From Candidatus Bathyarchaeota archaeon (GTDB taxonomy: Archaea > Thermoproteota > Bathyarchaeia > Bathyarchaeales > Bathycorpusculaceae), in contig DAOVMU010000007.1 in assembly GCA_030630585.1 (NCBI GenBank), positions 1 through 16,933 of the forward strand: a DNA stretch of 16,933 bases. Reading direction: 5' to 3'. The notes below the pieces were generated by a model. It saw only the letters and a list, made by a program, of their open reading frames with translations, searched no databases and had not been told where the DNA came from. Both the position numbers and the translations under genes were made by a program. Positions 12,618 through 16,933 of the stretch are shown piece after piece. Each line of letters starts with the position of its first letter. Positions within the stretch are counted from its first letter, which is position 1.

Positions 12618-14588
12618 CTATTCTTTTTGAATATCAGAAAGGATCTTTTCGTAGAAGTTCAATGATTCTGGATTGATCAATGCATCTCTGTTTGTAACTG
12701 GTCTACCATTAAGTATGTTTGAGACTGCACTTTCAACCTTTTTCATGTTGAAAGTGTAAGGAACATCTGGCGCCTCGAAGATTAAGGCTGGAACATGTCG
12801 AGGAGAAGCCTCTTCACGCAATGCCCTTTTAATCTTGTTTTTCAAACCCTCTGTTAATTGAAATCCCATAGCAAGTTTGACAAAAAGGATAACGCGCTGA
12901 TCCCCATGCCAATCCTGCCCTGCAACTAGGCTGTCGGCAACTTCGTCAAATCTCTCTACTATGTTATAAATTTCAGCTGGACCTATACGCACGCCAGAAG
13001 GTTTCAAGGTGAAGTCAGATCGACCCAGAAAAGTTATTCCACCCGTGTCGCCATGAATTAAGATCCAATCCCCATGCCGCCAAACACCGGGATAAACACT
13101 GAAGTAAGCGTCTCTATACTTTTTGCCATCTGGATCGTTCCAGAAAAAAATTGGCATGGAAGGCGAAGGAGCCTCACAAACGAGTTCTGCTTCTCGATCG
13201 ATCACTGGATTTCCCTCAGCATCATAAGCCTTAACCTTCATTCCTAAAGCTGGACCCTGCAACTCACCAGCGTATACAGGCTGAATTGGAGTTCCAGCGG
13301 CAAAACAACCATTAATGTCAGTGCCTCCGGAGATGGAATTGAAATGCAAATTTTCCTTAATCCACCGATAGACATACTCAAATCCTTCTGACGAGAGAGG
13401 CGAACCAGTTTGAGATATTTCCTTTAACGATGATAAATCACAGACTTCTCCAGGGTTTGCCCCTACACTTCTAAGATAGTTAATGTAACTTGCACTACAG
13501 CCGAAAATGGTTATTTTCTCATCTTGAACCAATTTCCACAAGGCACTCCAATCAGGATAAAGGGGGTTACCATCATACAACATTACAGTGGCTCCTACTC
13601 CTAAAGAGCTTAACAGCCAATTCCACATCATCCAGCTGGGAGTTGAAATGTAGAAAATCCTGTCCTTTCTTTTCAGATCAGTATGAAGTATCAGCTCTTT
13701 TAAGTGGTTAATGAGGATTCCACAGGCTCCCTGAACCATACACTTTGGCTTACCTGTTGTTCCCGAGGAAAACATGATGTACACGGGATGATCAGAGGGC
13801 AACTGCTCAAACTTGATTTCCAGCGATTCTTCTCGAGAAGTGAAGTCGTCATAAAGTACGGACTTGGGAACGCGTCCAAGGTCAGGATTTTCAGCCATGT
13901 AAGGAACTACTACAATTTTTTCTAGTGAGGGAACGCCCTTGGCGATTCTGTCAAGTCGAGGCAAAACGTCAAAAACCTTTCCTTTATACGGATACCCACC
14001 AACTGTAAACAACACTTTAGGTTCAATTTGACTAAGGCGATCCACTACTGCTCCTGGACCGAGCTCAGTACCGCAAGAAGACCAGATGGCTCCAATGCTT
14101 GTAGTGGCAAGCATGGCGACAGTTGTTTCCATAAGGTTGGGCATATAGGCAGCCACACGGTCCCCAGAAACAACCCCCATTTCGCTTAGCGGTTTAGCCA
14201 AACGTGCTACAGAATCATACAATTCCTCATAGGTCATTGTGCCTGATTTCAAAGTTTCTCCTCTGAATATAAGAGCAACGTTGTCGTCTCTATGTCTCAG
14301 AAGGTTTTCAGCGAAATTCAATCTTGCCCCAACAAACCACCTTGCGCCGAGAAACTCGCCCAAGTCGTCGACAACCACATCATATCTACGGGAGGCCTTC
14401 ACCTCTCCAAATTCCCACATAGCCCCCCAGAATTCCGGTATCTTTTCAATCGACCATTTATACAATTGATCAAAAGAGTCAATTTCAAGATCATGTCTTT
14501 CATTAACAAAACTGATGAACCGAGTTATATTAGCATGTTTTACACGTTCTTCTGGAGGCACCCAAAGTGGTTTTCTCATCCTCCTCAT
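12618..14588 (-). CDS. Acetoacetyl-CoA synthetase
   Basis: This 656-residue adenylate-forming enzyme activates acetoacetate with ATP and CoA. The N-terminal cap (KPLWVPPEER, LYKWSIEKIPEFWGAMWEFG, ARWFVGARLNFAENLL) is characteristic of acetoacetyl-CoA synthetase rather than plain acetyl-CoA synthetase. ATP-binding motifs are FSSGTTGKPK (273-282), GGTDI (421-425), RHGDW (504-508) and GRSDFTLKPSGVRIGPAEIY (522-541). The C-terminal PYTFNMKKVE (610-619) carries the lysine used for adenylation, although the usual 'SGKK' reads 'NMKK'. The ending (NGRPVTNRDALINPESL) also matches the family. The start at ATG 14588 has a TATA-like box at 14613-14606, about 20-25 bases upstream; ATG 14579 is an alternative. 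It shares strand and neighbourhood with the DRE-TIM enzyme, 222 bases apart. Length is normal. Confidence 0.9.
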   Translation of the reverse strand: MRRMRKPLWVPPEERVKHANITRFISFVNERHDLEIDSFDQLYKWSIEKIPEFWGAMWEFGEVKASRRYDVVVDDLGEFLGARWFVGARLNFAENLLRHRDDNVALIFRGETLKSGTMTYEELYDSVARLAKPLSEMGVVSGDRVAAYMPNLMETTVAMLATTSIGAIWSSCGTELGPGAVVDRLSQIEPKVLFTVGGYPYKGKVFDVLPRLDRIAKGVPSLEKIVVVPYMAENPDLGRVPKSVLYDDFTSREESLEIKFEQLPSDHPVYIMFSSGTTGKPKCMVQGACGILINHLKELILHTDLKRKDRIFYISTPSWMMWNWLLSSLGVGATVMLYDGNPLYPDWSALWKLVQDEKITIFGCSASYINYLRSVGANPGEVCDLSSLKEISQTGSPLSSEGFEYVYRWIKENLHFNSISGGTDINGCFAAGTPIQPVYAGELQGPALGMKVKAYDAEGNPVIDREAELVCEAPSPSMPIFFWNDPDGKKYRDAYFSVYPGVWRHGDWILIHGDTGGITFLGRSDFTLKPSGVRIGPAEIYNIVERFDEVADSLVAGQDWHGDQRVILFVKLAMGFQLTEGLKNKIKRALREEASPRHVPALIFEAPDVPYTFNMKKVESAVSNILNGRPVTNRDALINPESLNFYEKILSDIQKE

Positions 14589-14605
14589 CCACCTTTAGAC
14601 ATTAG

Positions 14606-14613
14606 TTTTAAAA
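14606..14613 (-). promoter_or_regulatory. TATA-like box for acetoacetyl-CoA synthetase
   Basis: TTTTAAAA on the minus strand lies 18-25 bases before ATG 14588. This suggests the gene has its own leaderless or short-leader transcript rather than relying on read-through from the DRE-TIM gene. Confidence 0.4.
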
Positions 14614-14810
14614 TGCGCTGCTAAGATAAGGTTTGTGATCATTTCCTTTCCATCCAAGGCGCATAAGTTGATGCGAAGCTTGCCACAGACAAGTTTCTAG
14701 CAAGATTCTGCGAGTTGAATAGAGCGGTTATGTTTGGAGTAGTCAGGTGACACGTCAGCGTTGGAGAACCTGAAGGCACTAGAAAATATGACTAGACCCT
14801 TACCGCAATT

Positions 14811-16127
14811 CTATTTTCCAAGGTCTGGCTTCAACTTAGGCTTTTGCCCTGTGACCTTCTCAACGATATTCCAAAAGTCCTCTTCTGTTAAGCCCTTCCG
14901 CATTTCCCTCAACAGCTTTTTAATCTGGTAAAAAGTCATTAACATTTCACCCTTGTCCAGGTTCTCCTGTCGCCTCCTAATCATTCTGATTATTTCATCC
15001 ACTTGCCTTGGAGTTGCCTTAATCGCCCCCAATGCTAAACGGTTCTCAACCAGATATTTCCCTGCCTGCCTGCCCAAAAAAAACATTGTTTCTCTTCCAA
15101 CCATCTTCGGTGGAAAGGGTTCATATATGAGGGGATGAGCCAACATACCATGAATATGCTTGTCCGAAGCATGTGAAAACGCGTTTTCCCCCACTATCGG
15201 CTTGTGAAATTGTATGGGCAACGCGAAGCTTTTCTCAGCCAGTTGGCTGAGTCTATAAAGTTTTTTCACGTTTATGTCTGTATCTACGTTGTAAAGCATC
15301 TCTAAGGCTACAACAACTTCTTCCATCGGTGCAAGTCCCGCCCTTTCACCAAATCCAGCTATGCACGTCTGGGGATAGGTTATACCTTCCTCTATAGCCG
15401 TTAGGGTGTTTGCTGTAGCCAAGCCGAAGTCGTTGTGACATCTGATGGATAAGGGAACATCTTTCTTGATCAACTGTGAGAGTTCTTTTCTAATGTGGGA
15501 AATAAGGTAACGCGTTGATAAAGGTCTTAAGAAACCAACTGTGTCTGCGATTACCAAACGGTCGGCCCCAGCTTTTACTGCGGCTTCAAAAATTTGAAAA
15601 ATTTCCTGGAAAGGTGTTCTAGAAGCATCCTCTAGAACAAAGCTTACAGTTATACCATGGTTCTTGGCGTATTCAATACTGTCAACGGTTTTTTCTAAAA
15701 TCTCCTCCTTAGTCGTTTTTTGCATGTACCGCAGGTTCAGATTGTTAAAAGGTGTAAAAACTGAGATTTCCCTTATGCCGCATCCTAAGCAAGCATCTAT
15801 GTCGCTTCTAATTATGCGGGCTGAAGCAGCTATACTTGCCTGCTGAAAACTCTCATTTGAAATTCTTCTCACAGTGTTTTTGTCCTCTTCTGAAAATCCG
15901 GGAAAACCAACGTTTATTATAGCTACACCTACATCATCCATCATCTTAGCAAGCTTAACCTTTTCAACGTAAGTCAGAAAAACCGTTGGAGCCAGTTCAC
16001 CTTCCCTCAGAGTTTCATCCCAAATAAAAACTTTTTTAGAAAGTCTTGGAGGCAAATTCTTTCTAAAGCGGTTATAATTGGTTATTAATCCTTGAGCCTC
16101 AAGTTTCTTGAACACGGTTTTTCTCAT
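14811..16127 (-). CDS. DRE-TIM metallolyase family, citramalate/isopropylmalate/homocitrate synthase-like
   Basis: This 438-residue protein joins an acyl-CoA to an oxo-acid in its nearest known relatives. The barrel entry motif is WDETLREGEL (36-45), where the family has D-x-T-L-R-D-G-E-Q; Arg41 is kept, but the next Asp is Glu and the Gln is Leu. RCHNDFGLATANT (229-241) is the metal-site strand, and Arg229 replaces the first His of the usual H-x-H. GERAGLAPMEE (260-270) and GENAFSHASDKHIHG (313-327) are synthase-type motifs that HMG-CoA lyases lack. The C-terminus (about 360-438) is helical and lacks the LeuA regulatory domain. Substrate cannot be assigned. It lies upstream of acetoacetyl-CoA synthetase on the same strand, which hints at short-chain acyl-CoA metabolism. 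A TATA-like box at 16190-16183 would leave a leader of about 30 bases. Confidence 0.8.
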   Translation of the reverse strand: MRKTVFKKLEAQGLITNYNRFRKNLPPRLSKKVFIWDETLREGELAPTVFLTYVEKVKLAKMMDDVGVAIINVGFPGFSEEDKNTVRRISNESFQQASIAASARIIRSDIDACLGCGIREISVFTPFNNLNLRYMQKTTKEEILEKTVDSIEYAKNHGITVSFVLEDASRTPFQEIFQIFEAAVKAGADRLVIADTVGFLRPLSTRYLISHIRKELSQLIKKDVPLSIRCHNDFGLATANTLTAIEEGITYPQTCIAGFGERAGLAPMEEVVVALEMLYNVDTDINVKKLYRLSQLAEKSFALPIQFHKPIVGENAFSHASDKHIHGMLAHPLIYEPFPPKMVGRETMFFLGRQAGKYLVENRLALGAIKATPRQVDEIIRMIRRRQENLDKGEMLMTFYQIKKLLREMRKGLTEEDFWNIVEKVTGQKPKLKPDLGK

Positions 16128-16287
16128 TTAGAAGCATTCTCCAGTAAACAAAGAAGGGTACATCTGTTATTTCGCGGTCATTCCATATAAGAATTGAGTT
16201 TTCAACCATTTCAAAACCTAAGAACTAGTTCTAGTTTAATGCCGTACAACATGCTCGCGCTGACTTAACAATCCGCACGCAAATATG

Positions 16288-16296
16288 CTTTTAAGT
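16288..16296 (+). promoter_or_regulatory. TATA-like box for the ketopantoate-reductase-like gene
   Basis: CTTTTAAGT lies about 27 bases before an in-frame GTG at 16319 and about 45 before ATG 16337. If transcripts are leaderless, the GTG is the true start; otherwise the ATG is used with an 18-base leader. Confidence 0.4.
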
Positions 16297-16318
16297 GATG
16301 TGTGGCGTAACGTGGCTT

Positions 16319-16933
16319 GTGGGATTAGATGTGACAATGGATAAGCCGACGATTGGAATTATCGGTTTGGGTCCTGTTGGGTGCATCTTGGCTGCTCATT
16401 TGGCTAGTGGTGGAGTGAATGTGGTTGTGGAGGATATCGCCAAGGGGCTTTTGGTTAAGATCAGGAAAGATGGTTTGCGGGTTTCTGGGATCAGCACGCT
16501 ATCTGCTCGAATTGACAAAGTTGTGGGTTCGTTGGCTGAATTGGCTGAGTTTGAGCCTGACATTGTTTTTATTTCGACGAAGGCTTGTTTTCTGAAGAAT
16601 GTTTTGGCTGAGCTTAAGCCAGTGCGTACACTTAGAATGAAGATTGTTAGTTTTCAGAACGGTTTGGATAATGAGTGTGTAGTTGCAGAGACTTTGGGAA
16701 TCGAGACTGCTTATCGTGTGGTTATCAATTATGCTGGGAATTTTGTTGGTCCTGGGGATGTGAAGATGAATTGGTTTCAACCTCCTAATAATGTTGGCGC
16801 TTTTCGAAACGGACTGTACACGACTGATGAGACAACTAGGCACATTGCGGGTATAATGACAAGTTGTGGGTTGGCAACCGAGGAAGCATCAGATGTTAAA
16901 AGGCACGTTTGGGAAAAGACGATCTTGAACTCT
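16319..16933 (+). CDS. Ketopantoate reductase family protein, 5' part (cut by window end)
   Basis: The open frame runs to the right edge. The start is GTG 16319 (matching the TATA box), GTG 16331 or ATG 16337. From the ATG the protein begins with a strand and a dinucleotide-binding loop (IGIIGLGPVGCILAAHL), then has VFISTKACFLKNV, the family signature SFQNGLDNE that binds cofactor and substrate, and near the cut KRHVWEKTILNS with the lysine and asparagine expected for catalysis. Known members reduce 2-dehydropantoate to pantoate with NADPH for coenzyme A synthesis. In archaea paralogues may act on other substrates, so the role is not certain. It is divergent from the DRE-TIM gene. Codon use is richer in TTG, GTT and GGT than in its neighbours. 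Confidence 0.85.
   Translation, partial: MGLDVTMDKPTIGIIGLGPVGCILAAHLASGGVNVVVEDIAKGLLVKIRKDGLRVSGISTLSARIDKVVGSLAELAEFEPDIVFISTKACFLKNVLAELKPVRTLRMKIVSFQNGLDNECVVAETLGIETAYRVVINYAGNFVGPGDVKMNWFQPPNNVGAFRNGLYTTDETTRHIAGIMTSCGLATEEASDVKRHVWEKTILNS

Noticed and set aside
16499..16843. 114-codon minus-strand frame near the right edge.
   Set aside because: It is antisense to the ketopantoate-reductase-like gene, which has clear family motifs throughout.

Overview
The window reads as archaeal chromosome. TATA-like boxes lie about 25-30 bases before several starts, which suggests leaderless transcripts. There is one near-perfect archaeal Shine-Dalgarno (GGAGGTGAT, 1112-1120), GTG and TTG starts are frequent, and the integrase and BioB-like radical SAM protein look archaeal. 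A lineage near Bathyarchaeia is a guess from protein flavour only.

Bases 1 to about 11465 look accessory. On the minus strand at the left edge is a gene train typical of an integrated element: a helix-turn-helix ORF whose frame appears broken (743-579), a Cys/Trp-rich ORF (572-288) and a protein running off the window (224-1) that looks like the N-terminus of an ATPase or helicase. Divergent from it is a winged-helix gene overlapping a zinc-ribbon gene (851-1317). The shared upstream region holds three GTTTAAA repeats. Then comes a defence-like pair: a large fused nuclease/adenine methyltransferase (1503-4808, plus) and, convergent to it, a nuclease/AAA+ ATPase/winged-helix protein (7840-5429, minus). 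Between and beside them lie a 54-residue zinc-binding protein and several gene scraps. Further right are an unrecognised 127-residue protein, a three-gene operon of a DUF3467-like protein with a RelE-type toxin-antitoxin pair, a 5'-truncated beta-rich fragment, and a tyrosine recombinase (11465-10266).

From 11484 to the right edge the genes look like core metabolism: a BioB/LipS-like radical SAM enzyme (plus), acetoacetyl-CoA synthetase (minus), a DRE-TIM citramalate/isopropylmalate/homocitrate-synthase-like enzyme (minus) and a ketopantoate-reductase-family enzyme cut by the window end (plus). The 18 bases between the integrase and radical SAM starts probably mark the border between island and core.

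The most interesting points are: the convergent pair of large proteins with related N-terminal nuclease domains, one with a normal E-x-K and the other with E-x-E; a short GC-rich AGCGCG-type motif that recurs at junctions and in gene scraps of the accessory part; and a DRE-TIM enzyme in which the first His of the metal-binding H-x-H is Arg. No tRNA, rRNA or CRISPR array was seen.
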